A DNA stretch of 56,190 nt from an uncultured Prevotellaceae bacterium (GCA_902800595.1 CADCFA010000016.1:1-56190); one strand, 5' to 3'; counted from the stretch's first letter, positions 26,059 to 34,290 are shown. Notes: a model not told the origin generated them from the sequence alone. A program made the numbers and translations.

Positions 26059-27470
26059 GCCTTTTGTGACGCAGGCCAGTTCACGAGATAGAGCTGCTCG
26101 GTGGCGCGCGTAAAGGCGGTATAGAGCCAGTGGATATAGTCGGGCGTCAGCATGTCGTCGGTCATATATCCTTGATCCAGATACACATGAGCCCATTGTC
26201 CGCCCTGTGCCTTATGACAGGTCACGGCATAGGCAAACTTCACCTGAAGGGCGTTGTAATAACGATCGCCCTTCAGTTTTTTGATGCGCTCCGCCATCAC
26301 CGTGATGTCGGCATAATCCTCCATCACCGCATTAAACAGCTGTTCCTGCTGCTCACGAGTCAGGGCGGGTGCTTCTGAGGTCAGGGTGTCGAGACAGACG
26401 GTGGCAGTCAGCTCGAAGTCGTCATAGTCGGGAAACAGCATGGTGACCTCCGCGAAACGGAAACCGTAGAGCTCATGCACATGACGTACGCGCTGCACGA
26501 CGGCGATGTCGCCATTGGCGAGGAAAGGAATTTCCTTCGACCCGTCTATCCAGAAATAGTTATTCTTCACAATCATCAGCTGATCGCCGCGACAGAGCTC
26601 GTCCTCACAGTCGAGCACCTGGTTGCGGATGCCCTGGTTATAGATGTTTGCCCGCTTGTTGCTGCGGGTGATTACGATGGTCTCGTCGGTACCCATCCGT
26701 GAGTAGCTCGTAGAGAGGGCATCGATCAGTTCACTGCCTGGCACCATCCGGATGTCTGTGAAGCCGGTGAACCGGATCTTAGGCAACTGCGTCATACTGT
26801 CATGGGTGATCATCTGACGGATCTGCGTGGCGTTCCACAGGATGCCCGACTCCTGATTCTGACGGAGCACCTGATTCAGGTCTGTCTCATACACCCGCAT
26901 ACCATAGCCACGCAACGCAGCAGCCATCAGTGCCGGACTCTCCTCCTCACCTACGGGTGGCAACTGCGCCTTGTCGCCGATCAGCAGCAGCCGGCAGCAC
27001 TGTCCGCTATACACAAACTGCATCAGGTCGTCGAGCAGACAACCAGAACCGAAAGCCGTCTCGCCGAGACCGAGGTTGGCAATCATCGAAGCCTCATCGA
27101 CGATAAACAGGGTATCGCGGTTCAGGTTGTCGTTCAGGTTGAACGACGACAGATCGCCTGCCGACTTCTGGCGGTAGATGCGCCGGTGGATCGTATAGGC
27201 GGCATGACCGGCATGAAGGGAAAAGACCTTGGCAGCGCGACCGGTGGGTGCCAGCAGCAACAGCTTCTGTTTCAGTGCCACCATCGCCTTCACAATGGCA
27301 CTCGCCAGTGTGGTCTTACCCGTACCTGCCGAACCGCGCAGGATCATCACCACCTGGTCGGAACGGTCGGTCATGAACTGCGCAAACACGTCGAGGGCAT
27401 GCGCCTGTTCTGGTGTCGGAGACAGTCCTAAGCTCTGAATGATACGGTATTTCAGTTCATCTTGAATCAT
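26055..27470 (-). CDS. RecD-like SF1B helicase
   Basis: The 471-aa protein is a compact superfamily 1B helicase. Walker A GSAGTGKTT lies near residues 45-53, motif II is FIVDEASM, motif III LLLIGDKAQLPPVGEEESP, and the C-terminal UvrD_C_2-type end has YAVTCHKAQGGQW and WLYTAFTRATEQLYLVNW. It lacks the RecB/RecC partners in this window and is shorter than RecD2, so a stand-alone 5'-3' helicase role is likely. A -7 box TAATTTTG (27486-27479) is right upstream. Confidence 0.9.
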   Translation of the reverse strand: MIQDELKYRIIQSLGLSPTPEQAHALDVFAQFMTDRSDQVVMILRGSAGTGKTTLASAIVKAMVALKQKLLLLAPTGRAAKVFSLHAGHAAYTIHRRIYRQKSAGDLSSFNLNDNLNRDTLFIVDEASMIANLGLGETAFGSGCLLDDLMQFVYSGQCCRLLLIGDKAQLPPVGEEESPALMAAALRGYGMRVYETDLNQVLRQNQESGILWNATQIRQMITHDSMTQLPKIRFTGFTDIRMVPGSELIDALSTSYSRMGTDETIVITRSNKRANIYNQGIRNQVLDCEDELCRGDQLMIVKNNYFWIDGSKEIPFLANGDIAVVQRVRHVHELYGFRFAEVTMLFPDYDDFELTATVCLDTLTSEAPALTREQQEQLFNAVMEDYADITVMAERIKKLKGDRYYNALQVKFAYAVTCHKAQGGQWAHVYLDQGYMTDDMLTPDYIHWLYTAFTRATEQLYLVNWPASQKA

Positions 27471-27478
27471 TTCGCTTG

Positions 27479-27568
27479 CAAAATTACTAAAAAAAAGTTA
27501 GTTTTCAGATTTATCCTTTCATTTTTCACTATTCATTTTTCACTTTTCACTTCTTTTTTGTACCTTTG
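27479..27568. promoter_or_regulatory. Divergent -7 boxes: helicase and DUF3822 operon
   Basis: Minus-strand TAATTTTG (27486-27479) and plus-strand TACCTTTG (27561-27568). The space between holds tcacttttcac-type repeats. The plus box ends only 8 nt before the ATG at 27577. Confidence 0.55.
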
Positions 27569-27576
27569 CAGCCAGA

Positions 27577-27672
27577 ATGCAAAGCAATAATCGACTGATA
27601 AATATCTTACTGGCAGTTATTGCCGCGGGACTGTTGGCAGTCTGCGTGGCCAGTGTGATGAGTGCAAGATGA
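27577..27672 (+). CDS. Possible 31-aa single-span membrane peptide
   Basis: An ATG at 27577 opens a 31-codon frame starting MQSNNRLINILLAVIAAGLL, with one hydrophobic segment to about residue 28 and a polar end (SAR). Its stop overlaps the next ATG as ATGA, which is typical of coupled genes. The -7 box at 27561-27568 would start the RNA at or within a few bases of this ATG, so the message would be nearly leaderless. Either the peptide is real or this is simply the leader of the DUF3822 gene. I know no family for it. Confidence 0.5.
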   Translation: MQSNNRLINILLAVIAAGLLAVCVASVMSAR

Positions 27673-28472
27673 TGAACAAACAGAAAATAATCATTCGCAT
27701 CGGGAGAAACACGCTCTCCTTTGCCACGCTCGGCAGGACAACGGACGCGACACCATCGGTTGTCTATGAGCCTTACATCGTAAAGGCAGGCATCGCCATG
27801 GCGGTCAACCTGCGTCAGGCATTCAAGAGCGATGTGCTGTCCGTCTCAGAGATCAACCAGGCCGACGTGCTGTTGGATACCCCTCAGATGCTGGTGCCTA
27901 TCGAAGAGTATGAGGAGCATGACATCAAGACGCTCTTCGATCATGCCTTCCCTGCAGGCCAGGAGCAGCGCCTTGTTTGCTATAACGTCCTGCCCTCCCT
28001 GAAGGCTGTCAGTCTCTTTGCCATCAACAAGGATCTGAACGGTGTCCTCAACGACCAGTTCGACCATGTGCAGCTCATCCAGGCGATGTCGCCTGTCTGG
28101 AGCCATCTCCACCAGCGCAGCTTCACCGGTCATCGCAACAAGCTCTACGGTTACTTCCACGGCAAGAACCTCGACCTGTTCAGTTTCCAGCAGAACCGCT
28201 TCAAGTTCTGCAACTCGTTTGAGGCGAGTCATGCCTACGATGCGCTCTACTTCCTGCTCTACGTCTGGAAGCAGCTCCATCTTGTCAACGAGCACGACGA
28301 GCTCCATATCGTGGGCGACATCCCCGAACAGGCATGGCTCGTGAAAGAGCTGAAGCGCTATCTCCAGAACATCTACGTGATAAACCCTGCAGCCGACTTC
28401 CAGCAGGCATCTGCTACCACGATTGCCGGTATGCCCTACGATCTGATGACCTTCATCATTAAAGGAAGATGA
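27669..28472 (+). CDS. DUF3822 family protein
   Basis: The 267-aa product matches the Bacteroidetes DUF3822 family, which looks like an actin/ASKHA-type fold protein of unknown role. Visible stretches are IRIGRNTLSFATL at the N-terminus, LYGYFHGKNLDLFSFQQNRF in the middle and ALYFLLYVWKQL after it. It overlaps the preceding 31-codon frame and the following rsmD start (ATGA, 28469-28472), so the genes are coupled. Linkage to rsmD is common in Bacteroidetes as I recall and suggests a link with ribosome assembly, but that is only an inference. Confidence 0.85.
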   Translation: MMNKQKIIIRIGRNTLSFATLGRTTDATPSVVYEPYIVKAGIAMAVNLRQAFKSDVLSVSEINQADVLLDTPQMLVPIEEYEEHDIKTLFDHAFPAGQEQRLVCYNVLPSLKAVSLFAINKDLNGVLNDQFDHVQLIQAMSPVWSHLHQRSFTGHRNKLYGYFHGKNLDLFSFQQNRFKFCNSFEASHAYDALYFLLYVWKQLHLVNEHDELHIVGDIPEQAWLVKELKRYLQNIYVINPAADFQQASATTIAGMPYDLMTFIIKGR

Positions 28473-29023
28473 GAATCATTACAGGCAGATACAAAGGGCG
28501 CCACTTCGATATCCCGAGGTCATTCAAGGCAAGGCCCACTACCGACTTTGCCAAAGAGAACATCTTCAATGTGCTCAACGCCTACATCGAACTGGAGGGC
28601 ACCACCGCCCTCGACCTCTTCTCCGGCACGGGCAGCATCACCCTTGAACTCGCCTCGCGCGGCTGTGCCCATGTGATCAGCGTAGAGCTGGATCGCGACC
28701 ACCACCGCTTCATCTGCGATTGTCTGAAGAAGCTCGCCACGCCTGCCGATCCGCTCTCAACGATCCTGCCCCTCCGCGGCGACGTGTTCCGCTTTGTCAA
28801 GTCGTGCAAGCAACAGTTTGACTTTATCTTTGCCGATCCGCCCTATGCCTTGAAGGAGCTGCCCGCCATCCCCGGTCTGATCTTCGAGAAAGGTCTCCTG
28901 AAGCCTGATGGCATCCTGGTGTTCGAGCACGGTAAGGACCATGACTTCTCCGGCGATCCGCACTTTGTGGAGCACCGCAGTTATGGCAGCGTAAACTTCT
29001 CGATTTTCAGAATGTCAGAATAA
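28469..29023 (+). CDS. rsmD: 16S rRNA (guanine966-N2)-methyltransferase
   Basis: The 184-aa enzyme methylates G966 of 16S rRNA. Family signatures are MRIITGRYKGR, RPTTDFAKENIFNVL, the SAM-binding LDLFSGTGSITLELASRG, and the catalytic FIFADPPYAL (DPPY). Length matches RsmD. It starts inside the DUF3822 stop and its 3' end overlaps the cardiolipin synthase gene on the other strand by 9 nt. Confidence 0.95.
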   Translation: MRIITGRYKGRHFDIPRSFKARPTTDFAKENIFNVLNAYIELEGTTALDLFSGTGSITLELASRGCAHVISVELDRDHHRFICDCLKKLATPADPLSTILPLRGDVFRFVKSCKQQFDFIFADPPYALKELPAIPGLIFEKGLLKPDGILVFEHGKDHDFSGDPHFVEHRSYGSVNFSIFRMSE

Positions 29024-30430
29024 CGGCGAAAGCATCCTTGTCACGCTTTCCCACAGTCTCACCAGGAATCCGCTTCTCATCCTGCCGGGAACTTTCTCCA
29101 GCGGCACCGACAGCGCTTCATCTTTCCAGAACAGCTCCTTCATCCTGAGGGTAAGTGCCTCGTCATAGAAGAAGATGTTGGCTTCGAAATTATTCTCGAA
29201 GCTACGGAAGTCAAGGTTCGTCGAGCCACAGGTGGCAACGGCATCGTCGCATACCATCAGCTTCGAATGCAGGAAGCCGGCATCGTAGAGCAGCACCTTC
29301 ACACCAGCCTCTGCCACCTCACGCAGATAACTGCGACTCGCCCACTCCACGAATCTCGCATCACTGTAGCGCGGACAGATCACCCGCACATCCACGCCCG
29401 CCATCGCAATGGTCTTCAAGGCGAAGAGCACCGACTCGTTGGGCAGGAAATAGGGTGTCTCCAGATACAGATAGCGGCGGGCACCCATGATGATACGCAC
29501 AAAGCCCTGCATGATCTCAGGATAAGGGTTGACAGGTCCGCTGGTCACCACCTGTGCCAGACAGTCGTTCTCGATAGCCACATGCGGGTAGAACTTACGG
29601 TCGGTGAGCAGCGTACGGTCCACGAAGTACCAGTCCACGAGGAACGCCCTCTGCAGCGCGCTCACGGCACCGCCCGTCACCTTCAGCATCGTGTCACGCC
29701 AGGCGTGCCCGCCCGTACCCCTCACGTAGCGCAGAGCGATGTTCATGCCGCCGATAAAGCCCACGTGCCCGTCGATCACGATGATCTTACGGTGGTTACG
29801 GTAGTTCACCTTACTCGTGAACGACGGGAAGCGCACCGGCAGGAAGGAGGCCACCTCAATGCCCTCCTCGCGCATCCGCTCAAAGAAGCGGTGACTCACA
29901 TTCCAGCAGCCCACGTCATCATAGATCACCCTGACCTCCACGCCTTCTCTCGCCTTGGCGATCAGCGCATCAGCCACCAGCTGTCCCAGGGCATCCTCGG
30001 CAAAGATATACATATCCACGTGGATGTGGCTCTTCGCCTCATGGATGACAGCCAGCAGCGCCGGGAAGAAGCCGTAGCCGTCGGTATAGATCTCCACCTC
30101 ATTGTCCTTGAAGGGCAATGACAGGTTCTGGTTTACGAACAGGTCTATCAGGGGTTTCTGCCGCTCTGGCAGCCGCAGGTTCTGCTGTTCGGCAAACTCC
30201 AGCATCGAGCGTTTTGTCAGCTGGTTCAGGCTCCGCTCACTTACATAGCGCTCCTTACGGGTATTGATGCCGAAGAAGAGATAGAAGATCAGGCCGATCA
30301 CCGGCACGAACCAGATCACCAGTGCCCACGCCATGGTCTTGGCAGGCTGACGGTTATCCATAATCACATGGATCACAGCCACGATGGCTATCACCTGCCA
30401 GATAATGAATATACCGTTCAGCCAATGCAT
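29015..30430 (-). CDS. cls: Cardiolipin synthase
   Basis: The 471-aa membrane enzyme joins phosphatidylglycerol units to make cardiolipin. Two N-terminal TM segments (IIWQVIAIVAVIHVIM and WALVIWFVPVIGLIFYLFFG) are followed by two phospholipase-D HKD motifs: HRKIIVIDGHVGFIGGMN and HSKLMVCDDAVATCGSTNLD. Length fits the Cls family. The gene lies 2 nt after the dnaG stop on the same strand, so the two may be co-transcribed. Confidence 0.94.
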   Translation of the reverse strand: MHWLNGIFIIWQVIAIVAVIHVIMDNRQPAKTMAWALVIWFVPVIGLIFYLFFGINTRKERYVSERSLNQLTKRSMLEFAEQQNLRLPERQKPLIDLFVNQNLSLPFKDNEVEIYTDGYGFFPALLAVIHEAKSHIHVDMYIFAEDALGQLVADALIAKAREGVEVRVIYDDVGCWNVSHRFFERMREEGIEVASFLPVRFPSFTSKVNYRNHRKIIVIDGHVGFIGGMNIALRYVRGTGGHAWRDTMLKVTGGAVSALQRAFLVDWYFVDRTLLTDRKFYPHVAIENDCLAQVVTSGPVNPYPEIMQGFVRIIMGARRYLYLETPYFLPNESVLFALKTIAMAGVDVRVICPRYSDARFVEWASRSYLREVAEAGVKVLLYDAGFLHSKLMVCDDAVATCGSTNLDFRSFENNFEANIFFYDEALTLRMKELFWKDEALSVPLEKVPGRMRSGFLVRLWESVTRMLSPLF

Positions 30431-30432
30431 AC

Positions 30433-32415
30433 CTATTTCACCAGATTATTTCCCAACTGCCGTGCCACCGCGTTACGTAGATCCTGTATTCTACTAAACT
30501 CAGCCATCAGGGGCTTCACCTTTTCCATGTCTGTGCTCGCCGCCTTGAGCTGCTTCTGTATGTCTTTCATCTGCTGCTCGATGATGTCGAGGCGCAGGTC
30601 GAGCACCAGGTGGAGCACATGCTGTTTCAGTCCGCCCTCCCGCTCCTTCAGCTGGAAGCCCTTGCCCAGCTGATGGCGGTCGATGGCGAGATCCACTGCC
30701 AGCGCACTGATGTTCACGTCGGGGTGCTGCATGAAGTAGGTCTCCGCCTTGAATCCCTCTTCGCCGCTATGCGCCACCGCCTCTGCCAGTATCTGGTTGT
30801 AGCGGGGGTCGTGGAAGGTCAGGTTGTCCTGCCCCAGGTCGTAGCCCACATACTGCGCCACCGTCAGGTTGATCACCTGTCCATCCTCCGTTTCCACATC
30901 CTTGAAGATCACCTTCTCGCCGTCGCGCACCACACTCTGGATCAGCAGCCGCTCCACCGCGTCGGATGCAGAGGCAGATACCAGCAGCTTTCCTTCCGTT
31001 GCCGACGACAGCTCTATATCGTCGGTGGTGGCAGTCTCACCGTTACGCGCCCGTTCACGCTCCTTCTCCTTCTCGTCCTTCGCCTGGCGTATCATGCCGT
31101 TCATCGTGTCGATCAGCGTCTGTTCCTTGATACCAAAGCGCTGTGAGAGCTGACTGATATAGGTGGAGCGCAACAGCTGGTCTTGCTCCGGAATCACCGA
31201 GATGCTCCTGATGATGCCGCCGATGGCTTCGCTGCGCTTCACGGGGTCGGTCACGTTCTCCACCGTCAGACGTGCCTTAAAGGCGATGAAGTCGGTCTGG
31301 TTCTGTTCGATATACGCCTTCAGCTCCTGGGCAGAGTGCTTCCTGCTGAACGAGTCGGGATCGTCGCCGTCGGGCAGGAGCAGCACCTTCACTTTCATGC
31401 CTTCCGCCAGCAACATGTCGGTACCTCGCATCGCTGCATGGATACCCGCCTCGTCGCCGTCGTATAGCAGGGTGATGTTCTGCGTGAACCGGCGCAGGAG
31501 TCTGATCTGATGAGTGGAGAGAGCCGTACCCGAGTTGGCCACCACGTTCTCCAGTCCACACTGGTGCATGGCTATCACGTCGGTATAGCCCTCCACCATA
31601 TACACACAGTCTTCCTTCGCGATAGCCCGCTTAGCCTGGAAGAGACCGTAGAGCTCACGCTCCTTATGGTAGATCTCCGAGTCGGGCGAGTTCACGTATT
31701 TCTGCTGCACGCCTTTCGTACGCGAGTCGAGCAGTCGGCCACCGAAGGCCACCACCCTGCCGCTCACGTTCAGCCAGGGAAAGATCACACGACCGGCATA
31801 GCGGTCGCTCAGGCTGCTGTCACCTTTGCCGTCGCCCTTCTCCTCTCTCGCCATGCAGAGTCCTGTCTTCTTCAGGAACTCCGGCTGATAGCCCGCCTTC
31901 AAGGCTGCCTGAGCCAGAGCGTCACGCTTCTGCAGCGCATAGCCCAGGTTGAACTTCTCTATGATGTCGTCGCGGATGCCACGACTGCGGAAATACTGCT
32001 TACCGATGGCGATACCGTCGGGATCGTTCTTCATCACCTCCTGGAAATAGTGCATCGCCCACTCATTGACGATAAACATCGACTCGCGCTCGCTCTGCTC
32101 CTTCTTCTCCTCGTCGGTCAGCTCCTTCTCCTGGATCTCGATATTATATTTCTTCGCCAGCCAGCGTAGCGCCTCGGGATAGGTGATCTGCTCATGCTTC
32201 ATCAGGAAGTTGATGGCTGTGCCGCCCTCACCGCAGGCAAAGCACTTACAGATCTGCTTCGACGGCGACACCATAAACGAGGGGGTCGTATCGTCGTGAA
32301 ACGGGCACAAGCCCTTATAGTTCACGCCTGCCTTCCGCAAGGTCACGAACTCCCCCACGACATCCACGATGTTCGTGGCTTCCATGATCTTATCTACTGT
32401 TGCCCTGTCAATCAT
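30433..32415 (-). CDS. dnaG: DNA primase
   Basis: The 660-aa primase makes RNA primers at replication forks. The N-terminal zinc ribbon is GLCPFHDDTTPSF with CKCFACGEGG; the catalytic core has GRVIFPWLN, VEGYTDVIAMHQ (TOPRIM) and LLYDGDEAG. The C-terminal helicase-binding region is Gln/Lys-rich. I chose ATG 32415 (MIDRATVDKI) since it is the conserved start and since a full promoter (32454-32485) lies just upstream of it, inside the longer frame. Confidence 0.95.
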   Translation of the reverse strand: MIDRATVDKIMEATNIVDVVGEFVTLRKAGVNYKGLCPFHDDTTPSFMVSPSKQICKCFACGEGGTAINFLMKHEQITYPEALRWLAKKYNIEIQEKELTDEEKKEQSERESMFIVNEWAMHYFQEVMKNDPDGIAIGKQYFRSRGIRDDIIEKFNLGYALQKRDALAQAALKAGYQPEFLKKTGLCMAREEKGDGKGDSSLSDRYAGRVIFPWLNVSGRVVAFGGRLLDSRTKGVQQKYVNSPDSEIYHKERELYGLFQAKRAIAKEDCVYMVEGYTDVIAMHQCGLENVVANSGTALSTHQIRLLRRFTQNITLLYDGDEAGIHAAMRGTDMLLAEGMKVKVLLLPDGDDPDSFSRKHSAQELKAYIEQNQTDFIAFKARLTVENVTDPVKRSEAIGGIIRSISVIPEQDQLLRSTYISQLSQRFGIKEQTLIDTMNGMIRQAKDEKEKERERARNGETATTDDIELSSATEGKLLVSASASDAVERLLIQSVVRDGEKVIFKDVETEDGQVINLTVAQYVGYDLGQDNLTFHDPRYNQILAEAVAHSGEEGFKAETYFMQHPDVNISALAVDLAIDRHQLGKGFQLKEREGGLKQHVLHLVLDLRLDIIEQQMKDIQKQLKAASTDMEKVKPLMAEFSRIQDLRNAVARQLGNNLVK

Positions 32416-32453
32416 TCCTTGACATTGATTCTTAGTGTTTTGTTTATCTGCTG

Positions 32454-32485
32454 CAAAGATAGTCAAAAGAGAATAAAATACCAAA
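32454..32485 (-). promoter_or_regulatory. dnaG promoter
   Basis: Minus-strand TTTGG (32485-32481) and TATCTTTG (32461-32454) with 20-nt spacing, about 40 nt before ATG 32415. Confidence 0.8.
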
Positions 32486-32490
32486 TAAAA

Positions 32491-32541
32491 GCGAAAAAAA
32501 CAGAGATACGGAGCTTCTTTGTCAACTCTCCGTACCCCTGT
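32491..32541 (-). terminator. Terminator of the accessory island
   Basis: Minus-strand arms ACAGGGGTACGGAG (32541-32528) and CTCCGTATCTCTGT (32513-32500) pair over 14 bp with two G-U pairs, followed by a T7 run. It starts 6 nt past the amidase stop. Confidence 0.88.
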
Positions 32542-32546
32542 CTCTC

Positions 32547-32972
32547 TTACAGTTTGTTCCAATCGGCGAACTCCTTTACCACATCGAAGCAGGGGCAGTC
32601 GCGGTCGTGACTGAGGTCGCGATGCCCTACGATCAGGGCACGGGGGTAACGCTGCCGCAGGTCGGCGAGCAGCTGCCGCATGCTGGTCTTCTGTTCTGCC
32701 GTGCGCGTGTCGGCGGGTTGTCCGCGGATGTCGAGCCCACCCTCATAGCAGATGCCGATCGAGTGGGCATTGTGGTTCAGGCAGTGAGCACCCACCATCC
32801 ACTCCGGACGGCCTGGCTCAACCGTTCCGTCACGACGGATCACGTAATGGTAGCCGATGCCAAACTTATAATGTCGGTCTTTGCGGTGCCAGGTGTCGAT
32901 CTGAGCAGCCGAGGAAGTCTGGTCGGGCTTCACTGCCGAACAATGAATCACTAACAGTGTAATAACTCTCAT
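32547..32972 (-). CDS. N-acetylmuramoyl-L-alanine amidase (Amidase_2)
   Basis: The 141-aa enzyme should cut the amide between muramic acid and the peptide in peptidoglycan. It shows VITLLVIHCSAV (zinc His), GIGYHYVIRRDGTVEPGRP, HNAHSIGICYEGG, IVGHRDLS and CPCFDVVKEF at the end, the pattern of phage-type amidases. I chose ATG 32972 because it follows the smalltalk stop by 13 nt; the longer frame would overlap it. There is no clear signal peptide, as in phage lysins, so export is unexplained. It is the last gene of the island and is followed by its terminator. Confidence 0.88.
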   Translation of the reverse strand: MRVITLLVIHCSAVKPDQTSSAAQIDTWHRKDRHYKFGIGYHYVIRRDGTVEPGRPEWMVGAHCLNHNAHSIGICYEGGLDIRGQPADTRTAEQKTSMRQLLADLRQRYPRALIVGHRDLSHDRDCPCFDVVKEFADWNKL

Positions 32973-32985
32973 CACCTTCTGTGGT

Positions 32986-33084
32986 TTAAATGGTACACGA
33001 TACCGCACCCAGTGCAGTCAGGATCGCAGTTGCAATCGATGCAATAATCTGCACCACAAACTTACAAGTCTCCTTCTTCGTCAT
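32986..33084 (-). CDS. Smalltalk-type small protein, 32 aa
   Basis: This 32-codon gene starts MTKKETCKFVVQIIASIATA and continues as one hydrophobic helix ending in a short polar tail with a Cys. Size, sequence and position between an HU-type gene and an amidase fit the smalltalk family I recall from Bacteroides, of unknown function. One membrane span is likely. The amphipathic helix next to a peptidoglycan amidase invites comparison with holin-like or toxin peptides, which is only an inference. It begins right after a 7-nt repeat array, so its ribosome-binding region lies within repeats. Confidence 0.8.
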   Translation of the reverse strand: MTKKETCKFVVQIIASIATAILTALGAVSCTI

Positions 33085-33087
33085 AAC

Positions 33088-33143
33088 GGTTATTGGTTAT
33101 TGGTTATTGGTTAACGGTTATTGGTTATTGGTTAACGGTTAAT
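33088..33143. repeat. Eight 7-nt tandem units in the HU-smalltalk spacer
   Basis: Units ggttatt, ggttatt, ggttatt, ggttaac, ggttatt, ggttatt, ggttaac, ggttaat start at 33088 and repeat every 7 nt, filling the whole spacer up to the HU stop. Confidence 0.9.
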
Positions 33144-33145
33144 GT

Positions 33146-33718
33146 TTAATCCCCGCTCGGCTGATCGTAATCAGGTTCATCGACTGGTGGTGTTGGGATG
33201 CTGCCGCTGTTGTTACCGCCCTGGTTGTTGCCACCGCCCGCAGACGAATTGTCCTTCTTCGGGTTCATCGCATTCTCGTGGGTCTCCTCGAAGAGCACGT
33301 CCTTGATCAGGCTCTTGGCCACCACGTACTTCTGTACAATCTTACCGTCCTTGTTGGTGGTCTGACCGACAACCACACGCTCCGTCTCCGGCTGGAACAG
33401 CACACGACGGTCGGTGATGGTGGCGGCAGAGCAGTCCTCGAGCTTTGTCACACCGATGCTGGAGAAGCCCACCTTGAAGATGCCGATGCCGTCGAGGCGG
33501 ATCTTCTGTCCCAGTTCGAAGAAGTGCTTCATGGCGCCGCCCAACTCGTCGAGTGCGGCCTTGATGTCGCTCTTCTTGATGGAACACTGCTGCTGGATGA
33601 AGTCAGCGATCTGATCGGTGGTGATAAACTTCTCGTCATAGACGGCTGTGGCGAAATACTTGCCGTAGGCCTCCGACTGTCGGTTGTTGTTCTTTGACTT
33701 AATGAATTTCTGTGCCAT
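33146..33718 (-). CDS. HU-type DNA-binding protein with a glycine-rich tail
   Basis: The 190-aa protein from ATG 33718 has an HU-like fold as in the Bacteroidetes HU-HIG family: KYFATAVYDEKFITTDQIAD, then GQKIRLDGIGIFKVGFSSIG, where HU proteins have their GFG-type beta arm, and a following domain to about residue 145. The tail (MNPKKDNSSAGGGNNQGG, then Pro/Asp-rich) looks disordered. It probably binds DNA as a dimer. Its mRNA leader holds an eight-unit dyad array (33772-33949) and a -7 box at 33971-33978. In Bacteroidetes this gene commonly sits with smalltalk and amidase genes; the set has no agreed role that I know. Confidence 0.85.
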   Translation of the reverse strand: MAQKFIKSKNNNRQSEAYGKYFATAVYDEKFITTDQIADFIQQQCSIKKSDIKAALDELGGAMKHFFELGQKIRLDGIGIFKVGFSSIGVTKLEDCSAATITDRRVLFQPETERVVVGQTTNKDGKIVQKYVVAKSLIKDVLFEETHENAMNPKKDNSSAGGGNNQGGNNSGSIPTPPVDEPDYDQPSGD

Positions 33719-33771
33719 AACTGAAAAATTAAAAATTAAACATTCTATTGGCTGAGGTTTGGCGGGTCGCG

Positions 33772-33949
33772 AAAGGAATGCCATCTTTGCCTCGAAGGAA
33801 TATCATCTGACTGCTATCCGGATAGTCTTTTCGCATCATGGAGATTATTCCTTTCCCCTGATGGAGATTATCTCCGTCACCCGTGGAGATCATCCGAGTG
33901 ACCCGTGGAGATTATCTCCCTCCACCAAAGGAATGCTTCCTTTGCGGCC
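33772..33949. repeat. Eight-unit 22-23-nt dyad array in the HU leader
   Basis: Units with a GGA core start at 33775, 33797, 33820, 33840, 33863, 33885, 33907 and 33930. Most are palindromic: AAAGGAA-TGC-TTCCTTT (33927-33943), GGAGA-TTA-TCTCC (33907-33919 and 33863-33875), CTATCCGGATAG (33814-33825). No gene lies in 33719-34071; this array and the 19-nt repeat are its content. Confidence 0.85.
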
Positions 33950-33970
33950 CGCTTGCCCTCATTGCCGTTA

Positions 33971-33978
33971 CAAAGGTA
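33971..33978 (-). promoter_or_regulatory. -7 box for the HU gene
   Basis: Minus-strand TACCTTTG upstream of the dyad array would give a 5' leader of about 245 nt containing the whole array. No TTG is seen at -33. Confidence 0.5.
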
Positions 33979-34030
33979 CAACATTCCATAACCTCACTTC
34001 GGCTTTAAGCCCGTTTCGTAGAGATAATCG

Positions 34031-34080
34031 GCGTTAATCTCATTATTTCGCGTTATTCTCATTATTTGGCGTTATTCGGT
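34031..34080. repeat. 19-nt tandem repeat at the 3' end of the DUF4248-like gene
   Basis: Copies start at 34031, 34050 and 34069 (gcgttaatctcattattt, gcgttattctcattattt, then a partial gcgttattc). The third copy contains the stop codon of the gene ending at 34072. Confidence 0.8.
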
Positions 34081-34257
34081 GATGTCGATGTCGTATTGGT
34101 CGGCGATGAACTTGACGACCTTGGGGGGCAGTACACGCATGTGAGGTTTCAGGCCTAAGGCTGTCAGTTCTGTCATGTGAGGCTTGAACCAGTTCACTAA
34201 CGTTCCGACACTTACACCGGCTAACTCTGCTAATTCACTCTTTGATTTTGCTTTCAT
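34072..34257 (-). CDS. DUF4248-like small helix-turn-helix protein, 61 aa
   Basis: The product starts MKAKSKSELAELAGVSVGTL, a helix-turn-helix (about 5-27), followed by VNWFKPHMTELTALGLKPHM and LPPKVVKFIADQYDI. The layout fits DUF4248 proteins of Bacteroidetes, which accompany HU/smalltalk/amidase sets. It is a likely DNA-binding regulator; the two unusual repeat regions around it (inverted repeat upstream, 19-nt repeat downstream) are candidate targets, though nothing proves this. The gene has an 84-nt gap from the VapE-like gene. Confidence 0.75.
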   Translation of the reverse strand: MKAKSKSELAELAGVSVGTLVNWFKPHMTELTALGLKPHMRVLPPKVVKFIADQYDIDITE

Positions 34258-34290
34258 TGCTTTATTTCTTTAGAATGTGACTATATACGC

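Noticed and set aside
29267-30121. Plus-strand frame of 284 codons opposite cls
   Set aside because: Antisense shadow of the cardiolipin synthase gene, with His/Arg-rich low-information sequence.
33772-33949. CRISPR array
   Set aside because: The 22-23-nt units abut without unique spacers, differ from each other, and there are no cas genes.
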